Assembly: GCF_036346295.1 (NCBI RefSeq)
Contig: NZ_CP107819.1
Location: 3,596,001-3,660,000 of the forward strand
Direction of reading: 5' to 3'
DNA: 64,000 nucleotides
Source: Streptomyces sp. NBC_00536
GTDB lineage: Bacteria; Actinomycetota; Actinomycetes; Streptomycetales; Streptomycetaceae
Shown here piece after piece: positions 1 to 7,295 of this stretch. The position numbers and the translations under genes are program-made. The notes beneath the pieces are model-generated. The model did not search any database, had not been told where the DNA came from, and worked only from the letters and a program-made list of their open reading frames with translations. How positions within the stretch are numbered: the first letter of the stretch is position 1; the number at the start of each line of letters is the position of its first letter.

Positions 1-146
1 GCCGCCACGTCATCCTGCCCGAGGCCGCGACGGGGCTCGCCAAGCGGCTCTCCGCGCGGGGCTTCGAGCCGATCGGCATCCGGATGGACGAGCTGCTGAA
101 GGCGGGCGGCAGCGCGAAGTGCTGCACGCTGGAACTGCACGACTGA
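1..146 (+). CDS. C-terminal end of a DDAH/arginine deiminase-type amidinohydrolase (partial)
   Basis: Only the last 47 codons are present; the gene is cut by the window start (reading frame begins at base 3). The tail contains GGSAKCCTLELHD followed by TGA at 144-146. A Gly/Ser-rich loop followed by a cysteine and TLELH is typical of the C terminus of dimethylarginine dimethylaminohydrolase-like proteins, where the cysteine is the nucleophile that attacks the guanidine carbon of methylated arginine. It converges on ilvE with a 22-bp gap. Agmatine deiminase or another amidinotransferase-fold member cannot be excluded from so short a piece. Confidence 0.75.
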   Translation, partial: RHVILPEAATGLAKRLSARGFEPIGIRMDELLKAGGSAKCCTLELHD

Positions 147-168
147 GGAAAGCCGCCCCGCCCGCCGC

Positions 169-1260
169 CTACCCGATCTGGATCCGGTGCATCCAGCCGT
201 GGGTGTCGGGGGTACGGCCGGTCTGGAGGTCGAGGAGGGCCTTGCGCAGCCGCATGGTGACCTCGCCCGGCTGTCCGTCGCCGTGGACCCACTCGGCGCG
301 GGCCGACTTGACGGAGCCGACCGGGGTGATGACGGCGGCCGTGCCGCACGCGAACACCTCGGTCAGGGTGCCGTTCTCCACGTCCTTCTGCCAGTCCTCG
401 GTGGAGATCCGCCCCTCCTCCACCGTGTAACCGAGGTCGCGGGCGATCGTCAGCAGCGAGTCGCGGGTGATGCCGGGCAGCAGGGATCCGGTCAGCTCCG
501 GGGTGACGATGTGGTCGCGGTACACGAAGTACAGGTTCATGCCGCCCATCTCCTCGACCCAGCGGCGCTCGATCGCGTCGAGCCAGACCACCTGGTCGCA
601 GCCGTGCACGGCCGCCTCGGCCTGCGCGGCCAGCGAACCCGCGTAGTTGCCGCCGGTCTTGGCCGAACCCGTACCGCCCTTGACGGCCCGCACGTACTCC
701 TCGGACAGCCACACCGAGACGGGCTTGACCCCGCCCGCGAAGTACGCGGCGGCGGGGAAGGCGATCACCATGAACAGGAACTCGCTGGCCGGGCGCACGC
801 CCAGGCCGACCTCGGTCGCGAACATGAACGGCCGCAGGTACAGGGAGGATTCACCGGAGTCCGGCACCCAGGCGCGGTCCTGCTCGACCAGCGCGTCGCA
901 CGCCGCGACGAACAGGTCGGCGGGCAGCTCGGGCATGGCCATGCGGCGGGCGGAAGCCTGGAACCGCTCGGCGTTGGCGCGCGGGCGGAAGGTGGCGACG
1001 GAGCCGTCGGGCTGCTCGTACGCCTTGAGCCCCTCGAAGATCGTCTGCGCGTAGTGCAGGGTCATGTTCGCCGGGTCGATCGACAGCGGCCCATAGGGAA
1101 CCAGCTCGGCATCGTGCCAGCCGCGCCCCTCGGTCCACCTGATCTGCACCATGTGATCGGTGAAGTGCCGCCCGTACCCCGGATCGGCCAGGATCGCCTC
1201 GCGCTCCGCGGCGGACCGCGGCGTCGAAGAGGGCTTGATCTCGATCACGGGCATCGTCAT
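169..1260 (-). CDS. ilvE: Branched-chain amino acid aminotransferase
   Basis: PLP enzyme of fold type IV that interconverts leucine, isoleucine and valine with their 2-oxo acids using glutamate; in streptomycetes it also feeds branched acyl-CoA starters. The 363-aa product has the usual family length. The PLP lysine is K201 in [15 protein letters not shown], and the C-terminal phosphate-binding region [15 protein letters not shown] is intact. The start chosen is the ATG at 1260, giving [11 protein letters not shown]; an AAGGA site lies about nine bases upstream. The open frame extends to 1293, but the extra residues are not family-like. It stands alone and faces the DDAH gene tail to tail. 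Identification is firm. Confidence 0.96.
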   Translation of the reverse strand: MTMPVIEIKPSSTPRSAAEREAILADPGYGRHFTDHMVQIRWTEGRGWHDAELVPYGPLSIDPANMTLHYAQTIFEGLKAYEQPDGSVATFRPRANAERFQASARRMAMPELPADLFVAACDALVEQDRAWVPDSGESSLYLRPFMFATEVGLGVRPASEFLFMVIAFPAAAYFAGGVKPVSVWLSEEYVRAVKGGTGSAKTGGNYAGSLAAQAEAAVHGCDQVVWLDAIERRWVEEMGGMNLYFVYRDHIVTPELTGSLLPGITRDSLLTIARDLGYTVEEGRISTEDWQKDVENGTLTEVFACGTAAVITPVGSVKSARAEWVHGDGQPGEVTMRLRKALLDLQTGRTPDTHGWMHRIQIG

Positions 1261-1781
1261 GCTGGCAAGTCCTTCGCATCGCTCCTGGAACACCGATATC
1301 CGGCCCCCGATGGCCGATTATCGCAGCGCCACCCCCACGAGGGAATGGCCTCCGCCCAGCCAACGCCTCCCCCCGCCCCACCCCCGGCGCCACAGCAATC
1401 CATGCGCCCACCCCCAGCACCATCCGCTAGGCTGTCAGCGGTCAGGCGACCCCTGACCCCCGCCTTCGTGGGCCTTGCGGAAAACTACAAAACCGCAGCT
1501 CAGGGCCCTGACCCGTAAAGCCTCAGGAACGCCTCTCCCCCATTTTGGGAACGCATGAGGCTCCTTCGCAGGTCAGCCACGTCGCCACCCGCACCCGCTG
1601 GTTCGACGCACCCACGGCTCCGCGGCGCTCCTGGAGCAGGTCCAGTGGAGAAGGTCCAGAGCATCAGAAGCACCTGAAGCTCCGCGCGAACGTCCTCGAC
1701 AGCTTCGTCATCGAAACCGGGTTGGGTTGAAACCCCCAGGGCTGCCACCCCGGCCTTTGAACCTCACAGCTCGTGAAAGGG

Positions 1782-1955
1782 TCATGAGTCGGGTTTGTTG
1801 AGGCGTCGCCAGCACATGAGGCTGCAGACGAGGGGGACAAGGGCAAGGGGCTCGGTGACGTCGTTCGCATTCGCCGCGGTGGTGACGGCCTTGAGCGGGG
1901 TGCCGTGCCAGTCGTAGATCAGGTGGTGTTTTCTGCCGGTCTTCCGCCGGTCGAC
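1782..1955 (-). pseudogene. IS5-type transposase remnant with an internal deletion
   Basis: Reading the minus strand from 1955 gives VDRRKTGRKHHLIYDWHGTP followed by LKAVTTAANANDVTEPLALV, which is the catalytic core (first Asp region) of IS5-family DDE transposases of actinomycetes. It then runs in frame, without a break, into PLVCSLMCWRRLNKPDS and TGA at 1782, which resembles the extreme C terminus of the same family. About half of the usual protein between these blocks is missing. It is therefore an internally deleted, inactive derivative. Assignment to IS5 rather than a related DDE family is by memory of motif patterns. Confidence 0.7.
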
Positions 1956-1969
1956 CGGCGGAAGACCGG
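1936..1969. repeat. Perfect 34-bp palindrome at a transposon junction
   Basis: The 17-base arm CCGGTCTTCCGCCGGTC is followed directly by its exact reverse complement, with no spacer. The left arm encodes the DRRKTG residues of the IS5-like fragment on the minus strand, and the right arm leads into the IS630-like fragment on the plus strand. It looks like the scar of an inverted duplication or template switch rather than a regulatory site, although it would also extrude a strong hairpin. Confidence 0.9.
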
Positions 1970-2085
1970 TTACACGTAGCGCAACTGGAGGAGGTAGAGG
2001 CAGGACCTACCGCCGACGGCTGGGGCGATGACCAGCGGTGGACATCGGCCAGGATCGCGGAGCTGGTCCATCGCACATGTTCGAC
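1961..2085 (+). pseudogene. IS630-type transposase remnant (N-terminal winged-helix part)
   Basis: The plus-strand frame containing codon 1979-1981 reads AQLEEVEAGPTADGWGDDQR then WTSARIAELVHRT. This matches the pattern of the N-terminal helix-turn-helix of IS630-like transposases (roughly LxxELxAGPxAxGWxxDQRWTLARI). No catalytic domain follows; the similarity is lost near 2085. The piece has no plausible start and no ribosome binding site, so it is a fragment. Confidence 0.6.
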
Positions 2086-2514
2086 GGCCCTTCGAGCGCG
2101 ATATCGATGCTGTCGGGGAGCGACCGGAGCGGACCTGTGACGTGGAAGGACAGTGCCGGTCGCACGCTCAAGGAGAACCGGGAGCGAGCCGTGGGCCCAT
2201 CGCCCTCGTAGCGCTTGGGCCAGGGCGAGTGTGGGGGGCGCTCCTTGCCCAGCAGAGGTGCGTCGGCAACCCCTACCCGCCAGCCCCGAAGAGCTGCTTT
2301 CGTCCTCTCCAGCTCGGTCACCCACCGTCCGTGACCTGTGACCATCGACGGCGGTGCATCGGCGGCAAAGCCCTACCAAATCCCTCGAAGAGGCGACCCG
2401 GGGCGCTGATTCCGCCGTCCGGAGTACCTGTTGCGGGCTAGGCTGGCGCGACCGCAGGGGCTGAGCCGGGTACCCCAGACGGCGGACAGTGCGCGTGAAG
2501 GCGGGGACTGCGGG

Positions 2515-3054
2515 ATGGGTGAGCAGACGATCCGCCGTACAGGCGCACCATCGTCCTCCCAGAAGGAAGTCGCGAGCAGAGCCGTACTGGAACTGATCGT
2601 GAACGCCGCGGGCTGCTTTCTGAGTGATCCTCGCATCGACTACAACTGCGTGGACGCAACTGTCGTCTCCGCCGAACCCCATCCGTACGCGCTACCGCGC
2701 TTCGACGTTCAGCTCAAGGCCAGCAGCAGCAAGCTGCGCGTCCGGCGGCGCGCCAACGGCGACTTCTCGATGCAGTTGGACGCAAGAAGCCACGGGGAAC
2801 TGCGGCGCCCGCGTCTCACTCCGGTCAAGCTTGTTTTGCTGCTGCTCCCGACGGGGGTGGAGGTTCCCCGCCTGATCTGTGCAGGGGACAAGCTCATCCT
2901 CGATGGCATCATGCTCCAGTCAGACCCTCGCAGCTGGGATCCACTCGCGCCGGGTCGGAAGTCTGGGACAGTCCTTTTCAGGCGTGAGGACGAGTTCACC
3001 GAGGAGTATGTAAGAAGCGAGATGAAGAGGCTCGGCGACGGGGGTGTGGGATGA
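2515..3054 (+). CDS. DUF4365-family protein, nuclease-like
   Basis: A 179-aa protein whose layout fits DUF4365, a family with a PD-(D/E)xK nuclease-like core that is often found near restriction and defence genes. An N-terminal helix (ASRAVLELIVNAAGCFLS) precedes D47 in IDYNCVDATV and the Q-x-K strand at Q66-K68 (FDVQLKAS), consistent with a D...(E/Q)xK active site. The rest is a mixed alpha/beta region without further motifs. ATG 2515 is preferred because it has a purine-rich GAAGGCGGGG upstream; the frame is open from 2431. The stop overlaps the next gene by 4 bp (ATGA), so the two are translationally coupled. Nuclease activity is inferred, not shown. Confidence 0.7.
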   Translation: MGEQTIRRTGAPSSSQKEVASRAVLELIVNAAGCFLSDPRIDYNCVDATVVSAEPHPYALPRFDVQLKASSSKLRVRRRANGDFSMQLDARSHGELRRPRLTPVKLVLLLLPTGVEVPRLICAGDKLILDGIMLQSDPRSWDPLAPGRKSGTVLFRREDEFTEEYVRSEMKRLGDGGVG

Positions 3055-4325
3055 GCAGCCTGGAGATTGCGGACTTCTATCCTCTGACCACTTCTGTTTC
3101 CCCTTCTCAGGTTTCGGGGTTCCTCTCCTCACGGCACTGGACACTCGTCGATGTCCGTGAAGGCGCCTTCGAACGCTGGGCCCCGCCCGGCTTCGACCCC
3201 GAGCATTACCCTCGGGTCCTGTATCTCCTGCCGCTGAACCGCGAGTATGCGGACTTCGACCGGCGGTTCGCCGAGCTCATGTCCGTTCTGGCAGAGCACT
3301 ACGCGTGCGACTCCCCAGGTCTGCAGCGACTGATCTCATCGCGTAGCTGGGATTGCCTGACGGTTCGCCTTGTGCACGCCGATCCTGACTCCGACACCAT
3401 CGGCCTCGCCGAAGCAAAGGACACTCTCGGGGCGATCTACCGCCTTTTGGACGTATCCGCGCGCTACACCCACGACCCGCACACCTCCTTCGGTGGACGC
3501 CGGAGTCACACGGTCATGTCCTACATGCGTGAGCGGGTCACCCTGGGACACACACAGCACGGGAGCTTCATCTTCCCCGTCTACTCCCTGCTCGACGGCC
3601 GCGGGGATTCTCCGAAGGCGTTCGCGCGCGCCGTAATGGAGAACCTCGCGACAGGACTCAGCCTGCTCGGTGGTGATCCTCTCGACATCGAGCAGGACCA
3701 CAACACCGGTGGCGCACAAAGACTCGCCGCGATGCTGGCCAACGCTCTGCTGCCGCTCTCGAAGTTTCCGGGCCTGAAGTCGGTCGACCTCTCCCTGCAG
3801 TGGGCCTCAGGTCATCCCGGCCCGCGCCTCGACATGGACACCAGTACGCTCTTCACACCCGAAACCATCCGCACAGCCCACGGCACTGCTACTCAAGTGG
3901 CATTCGGTCGTTCTTCGCGGTCAACCCAGCTGGATACTCCGCCCCGGGCCTCCACTTCAGCCATCTCGACCAGTCCGGTCCCACGCTCCATGCCCTACGA
4001 ATCTCGTCCGCTTGAGGAATTCAGTGGACCGGTCCTCGCAGTGACCTTGGACAACCGGGCATCCGTGTCCGGCGGTGCCAGCGGTTACCTCGTCATAGGG
4101 CGAGAAGAGCAGGGAGAACCTGCTGAAGTACGAGTCGCGATCACCGAGGAGGAGTATTACCGGGCTGTGGCAGCGCACCGTGAGCGTAGGCCGGTGGCGG
4201 TCACGGGCGCCGTGTTCCAGCGTGGACGAACGTGGTGGGTCGACGGACAGATCAGCTTCGGGGCTGGCCGCCCCGCATTGCCCAGCGTTCAGTCGTCACC
4301 CACGAGCGACCGGCACGACGGTTAA
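3051..4325 (+). CDS. Unknown 424-aa protein coupled to the DUF4365 gene
   Basis: I do not recognise the family. The start ATG overlaps the stop of the DUF4365 gene, which strongly suggests one functional unit. No signal peptide, membrane segment, Walker motif or metal cluster is visible. Residues 1-290 look globular, with a histidine-rich central stretch (YMRERVTLGHTQHGSFIFP). Residues 290-325 are Ser/Thr/Pro-rich and probably a linker. The tail (about 325-410) is acidic and beta-rich, containing LVIGREEQGE and RTWWVDGQISFG. Codon usage is ordinary for the host. A regulator, sensor or specificity partner for the nuclease-like protein is possible, but this is inference from gene order only. 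Confidence 0.6.
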   Translation: MSSLEIADFYPLTTSVSPSQVSGFLSSRHWTLVDVREGAFERWAPPGFDPEHYPRVLYLLPLNREYADFDRRFAELMSVLAEHYACDSPGLQRLISSRSWDCLTVRLVHADPDSDTIGLAEAKDTLGAIYRLLDVSARYTHDPHTSFGGRRSHTVMSYMRERVTLGHTQHGSFIFPVYSLLDGRGDSPKAFARAVMENLATGLSLLGGDPLDIEQDHNTGGAQRLAAMLANALLPLSKFPGLKSVDLSLQWASGHPGPRLDMDTSTLFTPETIRTAHGTATQVAFGRSSRSTQLDTPPRASTSAISTSPVPRSMPYESRPLEEFSGPVLAVTLDNRASVSGGASGYLVIGREEQGEPAEVRVAITEEEYYRAVAAHRERRPVAVTGAVFQRGRTWWVDGQISFGAGRPALPSVQSSPTSDRHDG

Positions 4326-4731
4326 CAGCTGCGCCGCCGGCCGTGCATAGGACAAGCAAGTCTCGACGCGTTTCCTCCAACCGCACGGGTGGAGCACTGG
4401 CAAAACCCGGGGTCGATCACGGATCACGCTGGGCATCGCGCTACCCACGCTTTTCATGGGTGGGGCCGCGTTCCCGTTGTTCCCGGTGCGGGGACGGCAG
4501 CCGGGTACTCCTCGCTTAGGACGGCAGGCTGCCCTGGCTGTGCAGTCAGGACTTTCCGGCCCCGGGGGGGCGACGGCGAGGAGCCTTGAGGCAACTCCTG
4601 AATCTGCAGGTCACGGGCGACTGTGACAGGCCCCCGAAACTCCTGCCGGCCATGGGCGGAACAGTCGGCCCATTACTGCAGGTCAGCGGCCGCGAGCGGG
4701 GCTCCGGCTGCTCTCCCGGCCCGATGGCTGA
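4326..4731. other. 406-bp gene-free gap between convergent genes
   Basis: Nothing with coding character is seen. The decamer CTGCAGGTCA occurs twice in direct orientation (4604-4613 and 4676-4685), and AACTCCTG is also repeated nearby. These may be remains of an insertion end. No clear terminator hairpin was found for either flanking gene. Confidence 0.45.
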
Positions 4732-5820
4732 TCAGGGAACCAGCGACAGGGCCCGCCGGGGCTCAGTTGCGGAGTGCTGGCCGCCGCCGTCGACCATAGT
4801 GATGGTCAGCCCGAAAAGCATCTTGTTCATCTCCTCCGAGGTCAGGCCCAGCTCTGCGGCCACGACGGCCGGCTTCACTCCGGTGGACCTCAGCCCGCGG
4901 AAGACCTTGGTCAGGACCTGGGAGGTCTCCCGCTTCTTCATGCCCTCGGGCTCGTCTCTGCGGTAACCCCGCTTGCTGAGCTCTGTGCAAGCGGAACGGT
5001 ATTGCCAGTCGGTGAGCAGTCCGAGATCGTGCATCCGGTAGGTCAGCGCCATCGCGGAGACCTTCCAGATCCTCTTTCCCTTGAGGATCTGGTCGACATG
5101 GGCTCCGGCCGGCATGTGGCCGATCACGCTGGCTGCGGGCATGAGGAAGGCGCTGGCGAAGTCGTTCGCCTGCCGCTCCGCCTCGGGTCCGGAGCACTCC
5201 CGGTCGCTGCCGTGCATGACGAGGTGGCCGAGCTCGTGCGCCGCGTCGAAGCGGCCGCGCTCAACGGACTTCATCGTGTTCAGGAAGACGAAGGGGGTTG
5301 GCCCCCGCCAGAGCGCGAAGGCGTCGACTTCGGCGTACTCCGGCGCGAGGGAGAACACGCGGACACCGTGTGCTTCCAGAAGATGGACCATGTTGGGCGC
5401 CGGCGCGCTGCCCAGGCCCCAGCGGGTGCGGACCATCTCAGCTGCGGTCTCCGGATCGGGCTTCCCCAGGGAGGGGATGTCGGCCGCCGGCAGCCGGAAG
5501 CGCTCGTCGATCCAGTCGTACAGCAGCGCTGCGAGCGTGCCGGCGGCGCGGGCGGCGTCCAGTGTGCGGGCCGAGGTCTTGCTCCGGGCCCTCCACGAGA
5601 TCCCTTCCATCGGGAGTTCGTCGACCTCCGGCCCTTCGAAGAAGAGCTCGGGGAAGTCGAGGGCCTCGGCGAGGCGTCCCACGGTGGTGCGGCGCGGCGT
5701 AGTTCGGCCCGTTTCATAGTTAGACAGGCTCTGCAGGGAGACTCCCGCGAGCTCGGAGAGTTCCGCGAGTGTCAGGCCCCGGCGCTTGCGGGCCAGCGTG
5801 ATACGGGACGGGGTGACCAT
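4732..5820 (-). CDS. XRE helix-turn-helix regulator fused to an ImmA/IrrE (M78) metallopeptidase
   Basis: A 362-aa intracellular regulator-protease. Residues 1-60 form an XRE helix-turn-helix (RRGLTLAELSELAGVSLQSL). Residues about 80-250 form an IrrE/ImmA zinc-peptidase domain with H195-E196-x-x-H199 (AAHELGHLVMH) and a downstream E215 in ERQANDFASAFLMP, so all zinc ligands are present. Proteins of this design bind DNA and cleave a repressor after a signal; they occur in phage and ICE control circuits and as toxin-antitoxin regulators. The C-terminal 110 residues are helical and unassigned. It lies 72 bp downstream of an unknown 218-aa gene on the same strand and is likely co-transcribed. Confidence 0.88.
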   Translation of the reverse strand: MVTPSRITLARKRRGLTLAELSELAGVSLQSLSNYETGRTTPRRTTVGRLAEALDFPELFFEGPEVDELPMEGISWRARSKTSARTLDAARAAGTLAALLYDWIDERFRLPAADIPSLGKPDPETAAEMVRTRWGLGSAPAPNMVHLLEAHGVRVFSLAPEYAEVDAFALWRGPTPFVFLNTMKSVERGRFDAAHELGHLVMHGSDRECSGPEAERQANDFASAFLMPAASVIGHMPAGAHVDQILKGKRIWKVSAMALTYRMHDLGLLTDWQYRSACTELSKRGYRRDEPEGMKKRETSQVLTKVFRGLRSTGVKPAVVAAELGLTSEEMNKMLFGLTITMVDGGGQHSATEPRRALSLVP

Positions 5821-5892
5821 GGTGGGACTGCCTCAGGATCTGGGTGGTGCGGGTGGGGCGGCCAGTATCGCGGCCATCCCACAGGACGGGCC

Positions 5893-6549
5893 TCAGCGAA
5901 ACTCGACGGGGATGTCGATCTCGTCGGGTCCATCTTCGTCAGGTCGTTCGATTCCGTCCATCTTGATGACGGGCAGCGGGATCCGCAGGGCCCACTCCGC
6001 CACGAATCCGCGCTCGACCTGGACGGGCAGCGACAGCTCGCTGTGGATCCGCACCGCATCCTCGATCTCCACCCGGTAGGAGACAAGGAACCAGGTCTTC
6101 AGCGCCCGCGCCTCATCCTCGTCGAGGACTGCCTCATGCGGCCCGACGGGGGTGGGGAAGAGGGCAGGCTGCAAGTTCGCCTCGGCCGCCCGCTCGGTAG
6201 CGGCACCCCGCTTATGGAGGTTGGTGGGATGAAGGGCCTGTATGCCCGTGGCCGAGTCCCCGACCATCGTGGCGATCGCGAGGGTCTTCTGCGGGTTGCA
6301 GACGGTTTCGAGGTGGTCGTGCAAGAGCCGCTTCCAGCCCTCGTGGCGGATGTGCTCCTCCCGAAGGAGACGTACGTGCTCCTGGTAGGCCCGGGTCCCG
6401 GCCGTGTTCGCCGGGTGGTTGGGAGTGGCCGTCCGTCGCGCCGCTTCGCCGGCATACAGCGCCGGGTGCAGGTACTCCCACCTCGTTCCGAGAGCCGCCA
6501 GCTTGGCTCGGATGTCGTTGGGAACGGGGGCGACGAGGGGCATGGCCAT
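5893..6549 (-). CDS. Unknown 218-aa protein upstream of the XRE-ImmA gene
   Basis: Not recognised. The start ATG at 6549 has GGAGG five bases upstream. The protein is soluble, without signal or membrane segments. The first 120 residues are helix-rich with many His, Glu and Arg (REEHIRHEGWKRLLHDHLET). The C-terminal third is beta-rich and ends in an acidic patch (IERPDEDGPDEIDIPVEF). It is the first gene of a two-gene unit with the HTH-metallopeptidase, and two palindromic sites lie in its upstream region. Pairing with ImmA-like proteases suggests it could be the protease substrate, a toxin or an effector; none of these is demonstrated by sequence. Confidence 0.6.
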   Translation of the reverse strand: MAMPLVAPVPNDIRAKLAALGTRWEYLHPALYAGEAARRTATPNHPANTAGTRAYQEHVRLLREEHIRHEGWKRLLHDHLETVCNPQKTLAIATMVGDSATGIQALHPTNLHKRGAATERAAEANLQPALFPTPVGPHEAVLDEDEARALKTWFLVSYRVEIEDAVRIHSELSLPVQVERGFVAEWALRIPLPVIKMDGIERPDEDGPDEIDIPVEFR

Positions 6550-6575
6550 GGAGCCTCCGGTGAGCGACGGAAGAA

Positions 6576-6617
6576 CTTATAAGGAGGCTACCGCAGACGC
6601 GGCGTCAGATTTATAAG
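6576..6617. promoter_or_regulatory. Paired CTTATAAG-type sites upstream of the XRE-ImmA unit
   Basis: CTTATAAG (perfect palindrome, 6576-6583) and TTTATAAG (6610-6617) lie 34 bp apart, 27 and 61 bp before the 218-aa gene start. AT-rich palindromes stand out in this GC-rich DNA. They fit operators for the XRE domain of the downstream gene (autoregulation) or overlapping -10 elements. Function is inferred. Confidence 0.45.
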
Positions 6618-6624
6618 ACCACCA

Positions 6625-7036
6625 TCATCGCCCCATCACTACGCTTGAGTTCGCGGATTCACCCACCTCCGGCAACACTGCATGGCGTCCAACTCGTGGC
6701 AGCTGTGACGTGCTGCGACCGGATTCCACGTACGGATCGGGCTGAACGAGGAGAGTGGGGTGGCCGCGCGCGGTGCGTTCGGTGGCCCAGGCGTAGTCGA
6801 GGGCGGTGGAGTCGTCGTCGATCCAGACGACTGGTGCTCTGCCGAGCCACGCGTCTACGTGGTCGCGCTTCCAGAGATAGCCGTCGGGATGGGTCGTAGT
6901 GATCTGCGGGCGGGGCAGATCTAGGTAGGGGAAGTCCTGCAGCCCCAGGAGCGGCCCGACGATCGTGGTGGCGTTGCGTCAGCTCGTGCACCAGACCGGG
7001 GCGCCGAGGCCGCTGTGCCAGCTCGACCAAGTCGCC
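6625..7036 (-). pseudogene. HAD-like protein pseudogene (C-terminal part)
   Basis: The minus strand below 6979 reads RNATTIVGPLLGLQDFPYLD, then KRDHVDAWLGRAPVVWIDDD and HPTLLVQPDPYV, ending in TGA at 6625. This is the pattern of a HAD-domain family common in Streptomyces. Just upstream the frame reads VWCTS-stop-RNATT, where the family has VWxTSW; the stop (TGA, 6979-6981) is one base away from TGG. A frameshift near 7005 separates this from the preceding DLVELAQ in another frame. The N-terminal catalytic DxD part is gone. Nonsense, frameshift and truncation together make this a clear pseudogene. Confidence 0.72.
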
Positions 7037-7228
7037 GTCGGCGATCTCGTGACCCGCGTGAACGAGCTCACCACTCAGAACCAGCGGCTCTCTGACGGCC
7101 TCGCTGCCGCCAAGCACGCGACGGCCGAGCTCGAAGCACAACTCACCGAGGCTCAGGACGACCTAGCCGCGGCCCGCGGCAGTCTGCGGAAAATGATCCG
7201 CGCCGAGAACCACGGCGGGGCAACATGA
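7034..7228 (+). pseudogene. TnpC/DUF6262-like coiled-coil remnant of a Tn554-type element
   Basis: The plus-strand frame ending in TGA at 7226-7228 reads VTRVNELTTQNQRLSDGLAA then AELEAQLTEAQDDLAAARGS and LRKMIRAEN. This heptad-rich tail followed by RKMIRxEN is characteristic of DUF6262 proteins, the third gene of Tn554-like transposons (two tyrosine recombinases plus TnpC). Only the C-terminal half remains and neither recombinase is next to it. Its left end runs antisense into the HAD pseudogene. The frame opens upstream to 6965, but that part is not family-like. Confidence 0.55.
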
Positions 7229-7295
7229 TGTCTGAAAGAAGGAACCATCGAACTTTCCGGCCGCCGCGTGAGTCGGGGCAGAGGGAGAACACTGA

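Larger units (their letters stand above)
1261..2514. other. Gene-poor start of the accessory island, filled with transposon debris
   Basis: No intact gene is visible in this stretch of about 1.25 kb. Bases 1261-1740 carry the ilvE upstream region and low-quality open frames. Bases 1782-2085 hold two oppositely oriented transposase fragments meeting at a perfect palindrome (entered separately). Bases 2090-2430 have an open minus-strand frame without recognisable domains. The long minus-strand frame 1708-2682 is in the wrong phase for the transposase homology and is not a gene. Confidence 0.6.

Noticed and set aside
187-1518. Long plus-strand open frame over ilvE
   Set aside because: Shadow of ilvE on the other strand, with composition typical of antisense GC-rich frames.
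1708-2682. Minus-strand 324-codon frame across the transposon debris
   Set aside because: The transposase homology lies in other frames; the sequence is low-complexity and overlaps the DUF4365 gene start.
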